A stretch of 64,000 bases of DNA from Paraclostridium dentum (GCF_012922555.1 NZ_WIPK01000004.1:62001-126000); one strand, 5' to 3'; counted from the first letter of the stretch, positions 17,510-28,067 are shown. Notes: generated from the sequence alone by a model not told the origin. Translations and numbers: made by a program.

Positions 17510-17556
17510 CAATATAAAAATGCTATTTTAGTTTTTGAAATAGCATTTTTATATTG
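17510..17556. terminator. bidirectional terminator between cyclase and kinase genes
   Basis: Nineteen-base arms (17510-17528 and 17538-17556) are exact reverse complements around a 9-base loop, with A- and T-rich edges. It serves two convergent genes. Confidence 0.85.
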
Positions 17557-18865
17557 GAATAATAAACTTTACGGTAAAACAATACTCTTCTATGTTAAAA
17601 TCTATGACCCCATCATATTTTTCTATTGTAAGCTTTAAATTTTCAATACCAATTCCATGATTAGCTTTATCTTTTTTTAAAGTTTCTATTTTAAAACTTT
17701 TATCTAATTCAAGTGGGTGTTTATTTTTAGAGTTTTTTATAACACATATTAATTTATTATCTATAACATCGCAATATAAATGAATATACTTTTCTCTTTT
17801 GTTATCATCTAAATTCACACATGCCTCTATTGCATTGTCTATTAAATTATTAAATATTATTGATATATGCATATTTTTTATATGTATATCTTTAGGTATA
17901 AATATATCATATTTTAATTTTATTCCATATTTTTTACATATTTTTATTTTGTTTTTAATAAGCGCATCCATTAAAATATGTTCACTCACAAAATAGCAAT
18001 CCATTTCTTCAATTTCTTTATCTATCTCATAAATAAAGTCCACTGCTTCTTTATGTTTTTTAGATGCTATTAACTGATTTAAAGCAAACTTATGTTTTTT
18101 AATATCATGAGCAATATACCTAACTTCCTTCATATATTTTTCATATTCACTATAGTGTTTTATTTGATTTTCTAATTGATTGTTACTTACTTCAAGATTA
18201 TATTTTGTGTAAGAAAGTTCTGCCTTTATCAATATATTTTGAATTATTAACTCACTAACCAATGTATAAACTATTATATATTTAACAATCTCTATGCTAC
18301 TTTCACTTATAAATATCAATTTAAAAAAATATGCTATTACAATGTTATCTACCCAATAATTTATAGTGACATAAATGCAGTATTTATATTGTTTATTTAA
18401 ATAAATGTATTTGTTTTTAATCCTTGTATTCATAAATCTATAATGCATTACTATAAATATGCCTATAGATATAACAGATATTAAAATATCTATTATAAAA
18501 TACCCATTTGATAAAACATTTAAAGAATAATTATACTTTAAAATAAAATCAAATATACATTTATATATTGTAGATGCTATTAAATTTGAATATAGTGCAT
18601 ATTTTAAAATTGTAAAACCCATTAAAATTATACTGGTTTTAACTTTTAACTTTTTTATATATATATATATTATTAAAAGTGAAATTACTGAAAATATTAT
18701 TATGTATAAAGTTGTATTGTATATCTCCATTAGTGTTGTAAATAAAGGTAATAATATAATTATAATCATAGACACAATATCTTTATATGTAATTTTTATA
18801 GATCTAAAGTAATTATAATATATGAAAATTATAAATCCGATTAATCCAAATATGTAAACAAACAA
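17549..18865 (-). CDS. AgrC-like sensor histidine kinase
   Basis: Protein of 438 residues. The first 220 residues contain about six membrane helices, as in peptide-sensing HPK10 kinases. The catalytic part has IAHDIKKHKFAL with the phospho-acceptor His, NLIDNAIEAC (N box) and GIGIENLKL, the GHKL ATPase signature. AGGAGG stands six bases before a TTG start. The cognate LytTR regulator lies 22 bases upstream in the same unit. No agrB or agrD gene is visible nearby, so the signal may come from elsewhere or not be a peptide. Confidence 0.88.
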   Translation of the reverse strand: MFVYIFGLIGFIIFIYYNYFRSIKITYKDIVSMIIIILLPLFTTLMEIYNTTLYIIIFSVISLLIIYIYIKKLKVKTSIILMGFTILKYALYSNLIASTIYKCIFDFILKYNYSLNVLSNGYFIIDILISVISIGIFIVMHYRFMNTRIKNKYIYLNKQYKYCIYVTINYWVDNIVIAYFFKLIFISESSIEIVKYIIVYTLVSELIIQNILIKAELSYTKYNLEVSNNQLENQIKHYSEYEKYMKEVRYIAHDIKKHKFALNQLIASKKHKEAVDFIYEIDKEIEEMDCYFVSEHILMDALIKNKIKICKKYGIKLKYDIFIPKDIHIKNMHISIIFNNLIDNAIEACVNLDDNKREKYIHLYCDVIDNKLICVIKNSKNKHPLELDKSFKIETLKKDKANHGIGIENLKLTIEKYDGVIDFNIEEYCFTVKFIIPI

Positions 18866-18887
18866 CTTGTCCTCCTATTGTTATACG

Positions 18888-19601
18888 TTAATCTTTTAAA
18901 TTGTAATTTATATATTTTTCTTTTAGCTCTAAAATCTTTAGCCTACTAACCATAGCTTTTTGTGAAATATCAAAAAATATTTCTCTTGAAGCTATCTTTC
19001 GTATCTTTTTTATATTAACGATATAACTTCTATGACTCCTATAAAAAAAATTTCCATCTAACTGTTTCTCTATATCTTCTAACTTTCCATAAAATGATTT
19101 AGTTTCATATTCTCCATTAAAATCATAGTGTACGGTTATAGTTCTATTGTTTACTTCAAAGAAATATATACTATTTACATTGAATTTAACAATTTCTTTT
19201 TGCATTTTTAAAACTATAGTTCTAGTTTTTTGATTTTTTTTTACCTCTAAAATAATTTTTTTTAATTTCTCTTCATTTAATGATTCTTTAAGCAAATATT
19301 CATATACATTTAGTCCATATCCCTTAATTGCATATTCTGAGTAATTAGTAAGAAAAACTATGCATACTTCTTTATCTAAGAATCTTATCTTTTTAGCAGT
19401 TTCAATTCCATCTATATCGTCCATAACTATATCCAATATAATTAAATCAAAATCTTTATCATTAATATCATCTAAAAGTTTCAGTCCTGAATCATACTCA
19501 AAAATAGTAATACTTGTATCTATTGATTTTGAAAATTTAGCTATATAACTTTTCACTGTGTCTCTGTATATTTTTTCGTCGTCACAAATAGCTATTTTCA
19601 A
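18888..19601 (-). CDS. LytTR-family response regulator (AgrA-like)
   Basis: About 237 residues. The receiver domain starts IAICDDEKIYRD and has the phospho-acceptor Asp in LIILDIVMDDIDG. The LytTR DNA-binding domain (about 135-237) includes FYRSHRSYIVNIKKI, typical of AgrA and VirR. The longest frame begins at ATG 19619, but GGAAGGTG is then internal; a TTG at 19601 with that ribosome site gives the usual start MKIAICDDE. It is co-transcribed with the AgrC-like kinase. Confidence 0.9.
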   Translation of the reverse strand: MKIAICDDEKIYRDTVKSYIAKFSKSIDTSITIFEYDSGLKLLDDINDKDFDLIILDIVMDDIDGIETAKKIRFLDKEVCIVFLTNYSEYAIKGYGLNVYEYLLKESLNEEKLKKIILEVKKNQKTRTIVLKMQKEIVKFNVNSIYFFEVNNRTITVHYDFNGEYETKSFYGKLEDIEKQLDGNFFYRSHRSYIVNIKKIRKIASREIFFDISQKAMVSRLKILELKEKYINYNLKD

Positions 19602-19676
19602 CCTTATAACACCTTCCATTTTTTATTTGTAATATAATTACTTTTTATAATAACATTTATAATATATAGCGTAAAC

Positions 19677-19716
19677 GATAATAAAGATAGAAACATAAAT
19701 TTCCATCTTTATTATC
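19677..19716 (-). terminator. terminator of the PAS kinase gene
   Basis: A 12-bp stem (19677-19688 with 19705-19716) lies about 45 bases after the kinase stop on the minus strand. The T-run is poor, so efficiency is uncertain. Confidence 0.55.
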
Positions 19717-19761
19717 ACAGGCTTATATAAATTATTATTTTAATCATATTTTTTAACTCTA

Positions 19762-20949
19762 TTAATATATATCAGAAAATTCTATACTCATAGGATCAAA
19801 TCCACTTATTACACATGGAGTAGGTACTTTATCTTTTGAATTACCATTTTTAAACGGAAGTTTTACAATAAACTCACTACCTTCATCTAAAGAAGTATTC
19901 ACATCTATATTCCCCCCATATATGTTGACTAATGAGTTAGTTATATATAAACCTAATCCACTTCCTTCATTTAGTTTTACTAATCTATCATCCACATAGC
20001 TTAATTTTTCAAAAATACATTTTGTATATCTATTTGGTATCCCAACTCCATCATCTTTAACTTTTATAGTAATATAATCTTCTTCGCAAGTTAATACAAC
20101 TTCTATTTGCCCATTTTTCTTGTTATATTTTATTGCATTAGATAATAAGTTTAATAAAATTTTTTCAATAATATTTTCATCAAATTCCCCAATATGTTCT
20201 TCTTCATTTGTATCGAAAATTAAACTTATACCCTTTTCTTCACAAAATAGAGCAGTTTTTATACAAATATTTTCTACAAAGTAGACAATATCTCCCATTT
20301 TAAAATTGCATTTTATCTCATTTGAATCTAATTTAGTTACATAAACAAGATTATTAGTAAGTTTTAACAATCTGAAACTATTTTTTTTTATAATATCACT
20401 AATGTATTTAATTTCATCTACATCAACTTTTCGCATTGAATCAATATTAAAACTTAATAATTGTAATGAACTAGTAATTGCATTAATTGGTGTTCCTAGT
20501 TCATGATATAAATTTGAAAAGAAATCAGATTTTAATTTTTCTATTTCTTCATATATATATGCTGTATTAGTTATATCTCTAACCATTCCAACAATTCCAC
20601 AAACTTGATTTTTACTATCTAACATCGGAGTTTTTGTTATTTCTATATGTTTTCTTTTTTGATTTTGCATTTCTATTTCTGTTTGATATATTCGCTTTGA
20701 TTTATATATAATTACTTCTTTGTCTTTTTCTTCAAAAATTTTAGATTGTTTATTATGTCTGTATATATCTTTATCTGTTTTTCCTATGATTTGGTTAGAT
20801 GTCAGTCCTAAACAATTACAAAACTCTCTATTACAATAAATATATATCCCCTTTAAGTCTTTATAAAATACTGCATTTAAAACTGACTCCCCTAATGCAA
20901 ACCCTAAATCACTTTTATTTTCAGCTAAGTTATGGTTCATTTTTACCAC
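19762..20949 (-). CDS. orphan PAS-domain histidine kinase
   Basis: Soluble kinase of 395 residues. A PAS domain at about 20-135 includes GIYIYCNREFCNCLGL and GIVGMVRDIT. The HisKA motif is FFSNLYHELGTPINAI and the HATPase has NLLSNAIKYNK, DDGVGIP and GSGLGLYI. There is no receiver domain and no regulator gene beside it. In sporeformers such orphan soluble kinases often feed Spo0A; that is inference here. The start is a GTG with AAAGGGGG about ten bases upstream. An overlapping eight-codon ORF (ATG in another frame) also follows that ribosome site. Confidence 0.85.
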   Translation of the reverse strand: MVKMNHNLAENKSDLGFALGESVLNAVFYKDLKGIYIYCNREFCNCLGLTSNQIIGKTDKDIYRHNKQSKIFEEKDKEVIIYKSKRIYQTEIEMQNQKRKHIEITKTPMLDSKNQVCGIVGMVRDITNTAYIYEEIEKLKSDFFSNLYHELGTPINAITSSLQLLSFNIDSMRKVDVDEIKYISDIIKKNSFRLLKLTNNLVYVTKLDSNEIKCNFKMGDIVYFVENICIKTALFCEEKGISLIFDTNEEEHIGEFDENIIEKILLNLLSNAIKYNKKNGQIEVVLTCEEDYITIKVKDDGVGIPNRYTKCIFEKLSYVDDRLVKLNEGSGLGLYITNSLVNIYGGNIDVNTSLDEGSEFIVKLPFKNGNSKDKVPTPCVISGFDPMSIEFSDIY

Positions 20950-21042
20950 TCATATAAACCCCCTTTAATTTTTTTAATCTATAAATTTTTTAATATTTAT
21001 TACTATATTATATAAAATAAAAGTAGATTTAAGTCGCATTTG

Positions 21043-21074
21043 GTTGTGAAATGTATTTTTTTAGTTGTGAAATG
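21043..21074. repeat. short direct repeat at the end of the PdxR-type gene
   Basis: GTTGTGAAATG occurs at 21043-21053 and again at 21064-21074, the second copy covering the last codons of the gene. It looks like a small local duplication around the stop codon. Confidence 0.5.
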
Positions 21075-22521
21075 AATTTATTGACTCTCCTATAATTTTT
21101 ATTCCTTTTTCAATCTCCTCAAATGAAAGTCTTGAAAATCCCAGTCTTAATGTATCTTCACCTTTTTTATTTACATAAAATATATCTCCTGGCATAAATA
21201 TAACGCCTTTTTCATAACATCTTTCCAGTAATTCCCTCGAATTTATATTTTTTAGCTTTATAAAAATATGAAGTCCACCTTCACCCAGTATATATTCATT
21301 TGGTATGTATTTATTTACGCATTCATATGCATAGTTAAACTTTTCTCCATAAAACTTCTTTATTTTTTTTACATATTTTTCAAATGCTCCATTACTCAGA
21401 TAGTCATAAAGAACTGCTTGATCTAAAAACGAAACATGAATACTCTTGCACCTTTTCACACTTTCAAGCCTTGAAATCACAGTTTTGTCACATAATATCC
21501 ATCCTATTCTAAGCCCTGGGAAAAGTATTTTTGAAAAACTTCCTATATATACAACTCCATTATTTAAATTATCTAAAGATGCGATTGGAAATATATGAGA
21601 ACTAGAATACAGTAACTCTTCATTGAATCCATCTTCTATTATTGGAGTATTATGTTTTTTCATTAATTTATAGAACTTGTATCTATTCTCTGGATCCATA
21701 ACTAGTCCTGTTGGATTATGGTATGATGGAGTTATATACGCAAACTTAGGCTTAATTCCTTTTTCTTCTAAAAAATCTAGTTTTTCTTCTAGCATGTTAA
21801 GATTTAATCCATTATTATTTATATCTATGCCTACAATATTTAATCCTAAAAATTTAAATATCTTTTTTGCTGTATTGTGAGTTGGATTTTCACATATTAT
21901 ATAATCACCTTTATTTGTAAATGACGATAGAATAAGCTCCAGCCCCTCTGTAAATCCATTAGTTATTAATATATCTTTATTGCTTGTATCTACCCCTTTA
22001 CTATTCATATAGCTAAGTAAATAATCTATAAGCGGCTTGTATCCTTTTGCATATCCATAGTTTAAAATTTTGTGACCCTCTAGTGATATTCTATTTAAAA
22101 AGGCCTTTTTAAACTCATCTATATCAAATAGCTCTCCATTTGGAGCTATACTTTTAAAAGATATTAAATCACTCCTCCATGGAATTTCATTTTTTACAAT
22201 ATCCATATCATTAGCTATTTTTGTCTGTTCATTTTCAAGGCAGCTAAAATCTATATTCCAAGATTTATTCACAGATACATTTTTATGATTTACGAAAGTT
22301 CCTTTTCCATAAACTGAGTAAATTACACCATCTGCTTTTAATTCCTCATATGCAGAAATTATAGAATTTCTACTTACATTTAAAAACTGACTTAACTCCC
22401 TTGTTGATGGCAATTTACTATTGTCTGGTATTAACCCTTTATTTATCATATCATCTATATACTCTTTGATTTGTATATAGATTGGCTGTTCATCATTTAG
22501 TTTTAAATTTGAAAATAGCAC
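21061..22521 (-). CDS. MocR/PdxR-type GntR regulator with aminotransferase domain
   Basis: Protein of 486 residues. A GntR winged-helix domain covers about 1-75 (PIYIQIKEYIDDMI, LPSTRELSQFLNVSRNS). A class I aminotransferase-like domain follows, with TPSYHNPTGL and the PLP-binding Lys in SFSKILFPGLRIGW. Relatives sense PLP or amino compounds and control vitamin B6 or amino-acid genes. It lies just downstream of the arginine deiminase operon but behind its own terminator, and no pdxST genes are in view, so the target is unknown. Confidence 0.9.
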   Translation of the reverse strand: MLFSNLKLNDEQPIYIQIKEYIDDMINKGLIPDNSKLPSTRELSQFLNVSRNSIISAYEELKADGVIYSVYGKGTFVNHKNVSVNKSWNIDFSCLENEQTKIANDMDIVKNEIPWRSDLISFKSIAPNGELFDIDEFKKAFLNRISLEGHKILNYGYAKGYKPLIDYLLSYMNSKGVDTSNKDILITNGFTEGLELILSSFTNKGDYIICENPTHNTAKKIFKFLGLNIVGIDINNNGLNLNMLEEKLDFLEEKGIKPKFAYITPSYHNPTGLVMDPENRYKFYKLMKKHNTPIIEDGFNEELLYSSSHIFPIASLDNLNNGVVYIGSFSKILFPGLRIGWILCDKTVISRLESVKRCKSIHVSFLDQAVLYDYLSNGAFEKYVKKIKKFYGEKFNYAYECVNKYIPNEYILGEGGLHIFIKLKNINSRELLERCYEKGVIFMPGDIFYVNKKGEDTLRLGFSRLSFEEIEKGIKIIGESINSFHN

Positions 22522-22611
22522 TTAATCACCTCTTACCCTTTTTAGTCCTATTCAATATAATATCAATTATTTTATACAACTTGCAATTATATATTGATAT
22601 TTTAATAATAA

Positions 22612-22653
22612 AAGGGCTTATTCAAAACATATTAATATCTTGAATAAGCCCTT
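22612..22653 (-). terminator. terminator after the arc/yfcC unit
   Basis: A 14-bp stem (22612-22625 with 22640-22653) starts eight bases after the stop of the small membrane gene; AT-rich sequence follows on the minus strand. It ends the arginine catabolism unit before the PdxR-type gene. Confidence 0.8.
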
Positions 22654-22660
22654 ATTATAA

Positions 22661-23059
22661 TTATTTCAATTTTAAATTTAAATTAACCTTACTCTGTAAC
22701 ATATACACTAATATAGGAATATACATATAAGTTAAATATCCTTTGATATTAAACATTGTTATTATCAATAAAAATGAAAATATACTTGCTGTTCTAATTG
22801 ATGCTTTTTCACTTTTGTTCAATATAGTAAGTATAGTTCCACTCATTATGCCAAATAGAATTATCATAAGTGAAAATGCAATAAATATACTTAGTTCTTG
22901 AAATTTAATAGGCATATTAGGTATCGATGAATATAAAATTACAAATGTATATGTCATTGCACCAAATGCAATATATGTCTTTCCCATAGTTTTTTTCTTT
23001 ATTATAAGAACAAAAGTAAAAATTAAATATAATAAACTAAGCAAACTTACCAAACTCAT
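22661..23059 (-). CDS. small membrane protein downstream of yfcC
   Basis: About 132 residues with four predicted membrane helices and a short basic C-terminus; not recognised. GGGTGA supports the ATG at 23059 rather than the GTG at 23068. It follows yfcC by 37 bases and ends at a terminator, so it belongs to the arginine deiminase unit. A partner of the transporter is possible. Confidence 0.6.
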   Translation of the reverse strand: MSLVSLLSLLYLIFTFVLIIKKKTMGKTYIAFGAMTYTFVILYSSIPNMPIKFQELSIFIAFSLMIILFGIMSGTILTILNKSEKASIRTASIFSFLLIITMFNIKGYLTYMYIPILVYMLQSKVNLNLKLK

Positions 23060-23096
23060 ATACATCACCCGTAATTAATTTTATTTTGAATTATGT

Positions 23097-24635
23097 TTAT
23101 ATGCCTAATATCACCGGCATTATAGCTAATATTAATAATGTAGTAATAAATAAAATTAATAGTAATTTGCCTATAAACTTCACCCATGTTACATAATCAA
23201 TTTTAGATATTGCCAATCCTCCCATTACAACTCCAGATGTTGGAGTTATTAAGTTCACTATACCACTTCCTGCTGAAAACGCTGAAACTACAATTTCAGG
23301 TGCAATATTTAATTTCTGAGCAAGCGGGGCAAATATAGGCATAGATACTGATGCTAGCCCCGATGTAGATGGTACTAAAAATGATAGACCTATATAAATA
23401 ATGTAAGTCATATTTGCAAATAAAATCCCTGATACTCCACTCAATACCCCAGATGCTTTATCTAATATATATATATCTAACCCCGCATTTGCCATCATAA
23501 AAGATATTCCTCTTGATATCCCAATTACTAAAGCAACTCCCACCATATCTTCGCAACCTGAAATAAATGAACTTACAATATTGCGTTCTGACATTCTATA
23601 TACTAATCCTATTATCACGGCCATTATGAAAAACCATGATGTTAACTCAGGGAACCACCATGATCCTAATGAAGCTCCGTTTAACCATGATGTTGAATTT
23701 TCAAATATTTTTATTCCAAAGTCACTCCATGGAACAACTCCTAAAATCATAACTACAAATGATAAAACAAATAACACCAGTACAAATTTTCTTTTTCCTG
23801 TAAGTTCTAATATTTCCTCTTTATTTTTGCTAAATGATTCATTAGCATCCATAATTTCTTTTTTAGACAATATAGTTTTTGACTTATCCAAATGTACTTT
23901 CTTAGCATATCTCATTACATAAATTATAGATATAGATAAAGTTACAATCCATAAAACAATACCTATTATTATTATCGTTCCTTGATTTATTTGAACTCCT
24001 GCAGCACCCGCTGCTGAAACAGCTGCTCCTATAGCAAATGGATTAACCGTAGACCCTAATACTCCACACCCACATCCTAACAATAGTATAGACGCCCCTA
24101 CAATAGGATCAAACCCAGCTGCTATCATAGTGGCAGTTATAAGTGCATAAAATGCTAATGATTCTTCTGCCATACCATAAGATGTGCCTCCTAGTGAAAA
24201 AATTATCATTAATACTGGTATTAGCATCAATTCTTTTCCTTTAAGACGTCTTACCAGACCTCCTACACCCGCATCTAATGCCCCCGTTTTAGTTACAACA
24301 CCTAGAAAACCACCTATTATAAGAACAAATAGTGAAACATCAATAGCTCCCTTAACCTGCCCCACATTAGTTACACTAACTAATGCTTCTTCTTTATTAT
24401 TTATTGTTTTGAGAGCACTTTCTACTCCACCAGAATTCATAGAATCATTTATTTCACTTTCTAAATTAACATCTTTAACTCCTATCATCCCTGTAACAGG
24501 TGCCATAACAACATCTGATAATTTAGCATTTTTCACCCCTGGAACAAATTGTGTCGCTAAGGCTATACATATCATTATAGCTAGTAAAACTGTGTATGCA
24601 GAGGGGAATTTAAATTTATTTTTTTTATTTAACAT
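23097..24635 (-). CDS. yfcC: YfcC-family transporter, probable arginine/ornithine exchanger
   Basis: Membrane protein of about 512 residues with roughly 12 helices. It belongs to the YfcC/ArcD-like group of the C4-dicarboxylate carrier superfamily; landmarks are GGTSYGMAEESLAFYALI and VPSTSGLASVSMPIFAPLA. Lying after arcA-arcB-arcC, it probably exchanges external arginine for ornithine. The ATG at 24635 behind AAGGGGT is the start; the frame to 24680 runs into the intergenic hairpin. A long hairpin separates it from arcC, so it may be expressed at a different level. Confidence 0.85.
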   Translation of the reverse strand: MLNKKNKFKFPSAYTVLLAIMICIALATQFVPGVKNAKLSDVVMAPVTGMIGVKDVNLESEINDSMNSGGVESALKTINNKEEALVSVTNVGQVKGAIDVSLFVLIIGGFLGVVTKTGALDAGVGGLVRRLKGKELMLIPVLMIIFSLGGTSYGMAEESLAFYALITATMIAAGFDPIVGASILLLGCGCGVLGSTVNPFAIGAAVSAAGAAGVQINQGTIIIIGIVLWIVTLSISIIYVMRYAKKVHLDKSKTILSKKEIMDANESFSKNKEEILELTGKRKFVLVLFVLSFVVMILGVVPWSDFGIKIFENSTSWLNGASLGSWWFPELTSWFFIMAVIIGLVYRMSERNIVSSFISGCEDMVGVALVIGISRGISFMMANAGLDIYILDKASGVLSGVSGILFANMTYIIYIGLSFLVPSTSGLASVSMPIFAPLAQKLNIAPEIVVSAFSAGSGIVNLITPTSGVVMGGLAISKIDYVTWVKFIGKLLLILFITTLLILAIMPVILGI

Positions 24636-24664
24636 TATCCGTACCCCTTTATTATTTATTTTAC

Positions 24665-24758
24665 AAAAAGGCTGACTCAAAATTTAAATTGCTAATGGAT
24701 AAATATATATTTCAATTATATGTTTACCATTTGCCATAGATTTCGAGTCAGCCCTTTT
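24665..24758 (-). terminator. long imperfect hairpin between arcC and yfcC
   Basis: Arms 24665-24681 and 24741-24758 pair around GGCTGACTC/GAGTCAGCC, and pairing continues inward for some 40 bases. Two of the mismatches become G-U pairs in minus-strand RNA, indicating that this strand is the functional one. A U-rich stretch follows. It probably ends most arcABC transcripts and attenuates yfcC. Confidence 0.7.
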
Positions 24759-24787
24759 TAGTAATGTTTGTTTATATAATTTTACTT

Positions 24788-25729
24788 TTATTTTCTTTTA
24801 TATATTATAGTTCCAGTTTTTCCATGTAAAGCTTCTTTAGCTTTTTCTAATGATGTTATTAAGGCTTTACCATTTGTAGATGATTCTACAAAATCTATAC
24901 AAGCTTCTATTTTCGGTAACATAGAACCTTTTGCAAAGTGTCCTTGCTTTGAAAATTCAATCGCTTCATCGAGATTTATAGAATCTAAATCTTTCTGGTT
25001 AGGCTTATTAAAGTTTATAGAAACCTTATCAACAGCAGTTAATATTAATAGCATTTCTGCATCTAAATCTTTTGCTAATTGAGCACTAGATTTATCTTTA
25101 TCTATAACTGCATCTACTCCTTGAAGTGATCCATCTGAATTTTGAATTACTGGTATACCTCCACCCCCAACAGTTATAACTATGCTTCCACTATCGACTA
25201 ATTGTTTAACAGTATCTAGCTCAACTATTTTTTGAGGTTTAGGTGATGCAACAACTCTTCTATAACCTCTTCCTGCATCTTCTATAAACTTAAATCCTTT
25301 TTCATTAGAAATTTTTTCAGCTTCTTCTTTTGAGTAAAACATCCCAACTGGCTTTGTTAAATTTTTAAAAGCATCATCATTTTTATCCACTATAACTTGA
25401 GTTACAATAGATGCAACATTGCTTTTTAGATTTCTTGCATTTAATTCATTTTCTATAGACTGTTGCAAGTGATATCCTATATAACCCTGACTCATTGATC
25501 CACACTCTGCAAATGGCATAATTGGCGTATTAGCTCCATTTTGAGATGCAAAATCCATAGCTAAGTTTATCATACCTACTTGAGGTCCATTGCCATGCCC
25601 AACAATTACATTATATCCATCTTCATGTAAGTCTACGATTGTTTTTGCAGTATGTTTAACTAAATCTAACTGCTCCTTTGGGTTGTTCCCTAAGGCATTT
25701 CCCCCTAATGCTATAACTAATCTTTTCAT
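24788..25729 (-). CDS. arcC: carbamate kinase
   Basis: Enzyme of 313 residues making ATP from carbamoyl phosphate and ADP, the energy-yielding step of the arginine deiminase pathway. It has the family start LVIALGGNALG, the GHGNGPQVG loop, and ITVGGGGIPVI. Full length. GGGAGA precedes the ATG. It lies third in the order arcA-arcB-arcC. Confidence 0.96.
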   Translation of the reverse strand: MKRLVIALGGNALGNNPKEQLDLVKHTAKTIVDLHEDGYNVIVGHGNGPQVGMINLAMDFASQNGANTPIMPFAECGSMSQGYIGYHLQQSIENELNARNLKSNVASIVTQVIVDKNDDAFKNLTKPVGMFYSKEEAEKISNEKGFKFIEDAGRGYRRVVASPKPQKIVELDTVKQLVDSGSIVITVGGGGIPVIQNSDGSLQGVDAVIDKDKSSAQLAKDLDAEMLLILTAVDKVSINFNKPNQKDLDSINLDEAIEFSKQGHFAKGSMLPKIEACIDFVESSTNGKALITSLEKAKEALHGKTGTIIYKRK

Positions 25730-25818
25730 AATCTCATTCTCCCATTAAGTATATTTCAATGAAATTTACTTATCATATATATTTTTAATATGAAAAGTTT
25801 TTAATTTTATATTATTTG

Positions 25819-26814
25819 TTACTGACCTATTGTAGCTGCCATTATAGCTTTTATTGTATGCATTCTATTTTCAGCTTCATCAAATACAACTGATTGCTTA
25901 GATTCAAATACTTCATCTGTAACTTCCATTTCAGTTATACCAAATTTCTCATGCATCTCTGCTCCAACTCTAGTTTTCAAATCATGGAATGCTGGTAAGC
26001 AGTGCATAAATATTGCTTCTGGATTAGCATTATTCATAACTTGTTTATTAACTTGGAAAGGTTTTAATTGTTTTATTCTAGCTTCCCAAACTTCATCTGG
26101 CTCACCCATAGACACCCAAACATCTGTATATATAACATCAGCATTTTTAGTACCCGCCATAACATCTTCTGTTAATGTTATAGTGCACCCATTTTGACTA
26201 GCTATTTCCTTGCATGTATTTACCAAATCTTCCGCTGGGAATAATTCACTTGGAGCACAAGCCGTAAAGTTAAGACCCATCTTAGCACAAGCAACCATTA
26301 AAGAGTTACCCATATTGTTTCTTGCATCCCCCATATAAACAAAGTTAACACCTTTTAATCTTCCTAATTTTTCTTCTATAGTTAATAAGTCAGCTATCAT
26401 TTGAGTTGGATGGAATTCAGTAGTTAACCCATTCCATACCGGCACTCCTGCATAAGCTGCTAATTCTTCTACTATTTCTTGTGAAAAACCTCTATATTCT
26501 ATACCATCATACATTCTTCCTAAAACTCTAGCAGTATCTGCTATAGATTCTTTTTTACCCATTTGAGAACCTGTAGGTCCTAAGTATGTAACCCCCATGC
26601 CTAAATCCATTGCTCCAACCTCAAAAGAGCATCTAGTTCTAGTTGAATCTTTTTCAAATAAAATTGCAACATTTTTTCCATTTAAAGTTTTATTAACTAC
26701 TCCAGCTCTTTTTAAATCTTTTAAGTTTTTAGATAAATCTAATAAGTATCTTATCTCCTCGCTTGAAAAATCTAATAATTTTAAAAATGAACGACCTCTT
26801 AAATTAACTCCCAT
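25819..26814 (-). CDS. arcB: ornithine carbamoyltransferase, catabolic
   Basis: Enzyme of 331 residues converting citrulline and phosphate to ornithine and carbamoyl phosphate. The carbamoyl-phosphate loop STRTRCSFE, the [10 protein letters not shown] segment and the catalytic HCLPAFHD are all present. Family members also serve biosynthesis (argF), but position between arcA and arcC shows the catabolic role. GGAGGAATAAC precedes the ATG. Confidence 0.95.
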   Translation of the reverse strand: MGVNLRGRSFLKLLDFSSEEIRYLLDLSKNLKDLKRAGVVNKTLNGKNVAILFEKDSTRTRCSFEVGAMDLGMGVTYLGPTGSQMGKKESIADTARVLGRMYDGIEYRGFSQEIVEELAAYAGVPVWNGLTTEFHPTQMIADLLTIEEKLGRLKGVNFVYMGDARNNMGNSLMVACAKMGLNFTACAPSELFPAEDLVNTCKEIASQNGCTITLTEDVMAGTKNADVIYTDVWVSMGEPDEVWEARIKQLKPFQVNKQVMNNANPEAIFMHCLPAFHDLKTRVGAEMHEKFGITEMEVTDEVFESKQSVVFDEAENRMHTIKAIMAATIGQ

Positions 26815-26846
26815 TTGTTATTCCTCCTAATAATATATTTTTAATT

Positions 26847-28067
26847 TTATAATTCTCTAATTAAAGGCATCGACATACATCTTGGACCCCCACGCCCTCT
26901 TGATAATTCACTTGACGGTATTACGTGTATTTTAATTCCATTATCTACTAATAATTTATTAGTAACATAATTTCTAGAATATACTATTACTTCTCCTGGT
27001 TTTATGCACAATGTGTTTGAGCCATCATTCCATTGTTCTCTATCTGCTATAACTTTATCTCCCCCTCCACACTGTATTAATTTGACTTTGTCAACTTCAA
27101 GATGTTTAGCTAATATACATTCCAACTCTTCATTGACTTCTTTTATATTAAGTTCTTGGCATTTGCCTTTTGTTATTTCAAATACTTGTAATGGTCCTTG
27201 TATTCCTGGATGTATAGTAAATTTATCAACATCTATTTGTGTAAATACTGTATCTAGATGCATCATTGCTCTATTATTTGGAATGTTGACTGCTAGGATA
27301 GTTTCTATTTTTTGATTATTACTATTGAAGAAAATTTGCTTAGCTATATGCTCTATTGCTGAAGCTTCTGTTCTTTGTGATATACCTATTGCTAGAGTTT
27401 TTTCAGTTAAATTTAATATATCTCCACCTTCTATATGAAACTCAAAATCTCTATCATAAAATCTTTCTACTTTTCCTTTAAAGTCTTTATGATATTTAAA
27501 TATATAATCTGCATATAAAGTTTCTCTATTTCTAGTCACTGAATACATTTTATTTAAACTGACTCCATTTCCAATACTTGCAAATGGATCTCTTGTGAAA
27601 TATAGATTTGGCATAGGATCAGCTACAAAAGGATATTCATCAGCAGTTAAATCTGATAAACTTTTTTTACTTAATTGTGGTAATTCATTTTTATTTATAC
27701 CTGCCATAGTTTTTCTTATTAATTCTTCATTATTTTCAAATGTTTTGAGAAACTTATAAACATTTTTTTGAAGTTCCTCACTTTTAATTCCTGCCTCTTG
27801 TATGAATTGATTTATAAATTTTTCTTTTATATCCTCATCTTCTATAGCTTCAGCTGCTAATTCATGTAAATATACAACCTCTACTCCATTAGATCTTAAC
27901 GTATCAGCAAATGCATCATGCTCTTGCTGAGCTACTTCTAAAAATGGAATGTCATCAAATAATAACCTTTCCAAATATTCAGGCGTTAAGTTTTCTATTT
28001 CTTCCCCTGGCCTATGAAGTAGAACTTTTCTTAATGGCTTTATTTCACTTGTTACTGTAATTCCCAT
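26847..28067 (-). CDS. arcA: arginine deiminase
   Basis: Enzyme of about 406 residues hydrolysing arginine to citrulline and ammonia. It has [22 protein letters not shown], the [10 protein letters not shown] segment and the C-terminal catalytic Cys in GGPRCMSMP. The ATG at 28067 behind AAGGGGGAA is the start; the frame to 28088 adds seven unlikely codons. First gene of the pathway operon. TTGACA with a weak -10 lies in the 180 bases upstream, but no clear regulator site was identified. Confidence 0.96.
   Translation of the reverse strand: MGITVTSEIKPLRKVLLHRPGEEIENLTPEYLERLLFDDIPFLEVAQQEHDAFADTLRSNGVEVVYLHELAAEAIEDEDIKEKFINQFIQEAGIKSEELQKNVYKFLKTFENNEELIRKTMAGINKNELPQLSKKSLSDLTADEYPFVADPMPNLYFTRDPFASIGNGVSLNKMYSVTRNRETLYADYIFKYHKDFKGKVERFYDRDFEFHIEGGDILNLTEKTLAIGISQRTEASAIEHIAKQIFFNSNNQKIETILAVNIPNNRAMMHLDTVFTQIDVDKFTIHPGIQGPLQVFEITKGKCQELNIKEVNEELECILAKHLEVDKVKLIQCGGGDKVIADREQWNDGSNTLCIKPGEVIVYSRNYVTNKLLVDNGIKIHVIPSSELSRGRGGPRCMSMPLIREL

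Noticed and set aside
24184-24675. 163-codon plus-strand ORF
   Set aside because: It is antisense to the YfcC-type transporter and runs into the intergenic hairpin; no ribosome site.
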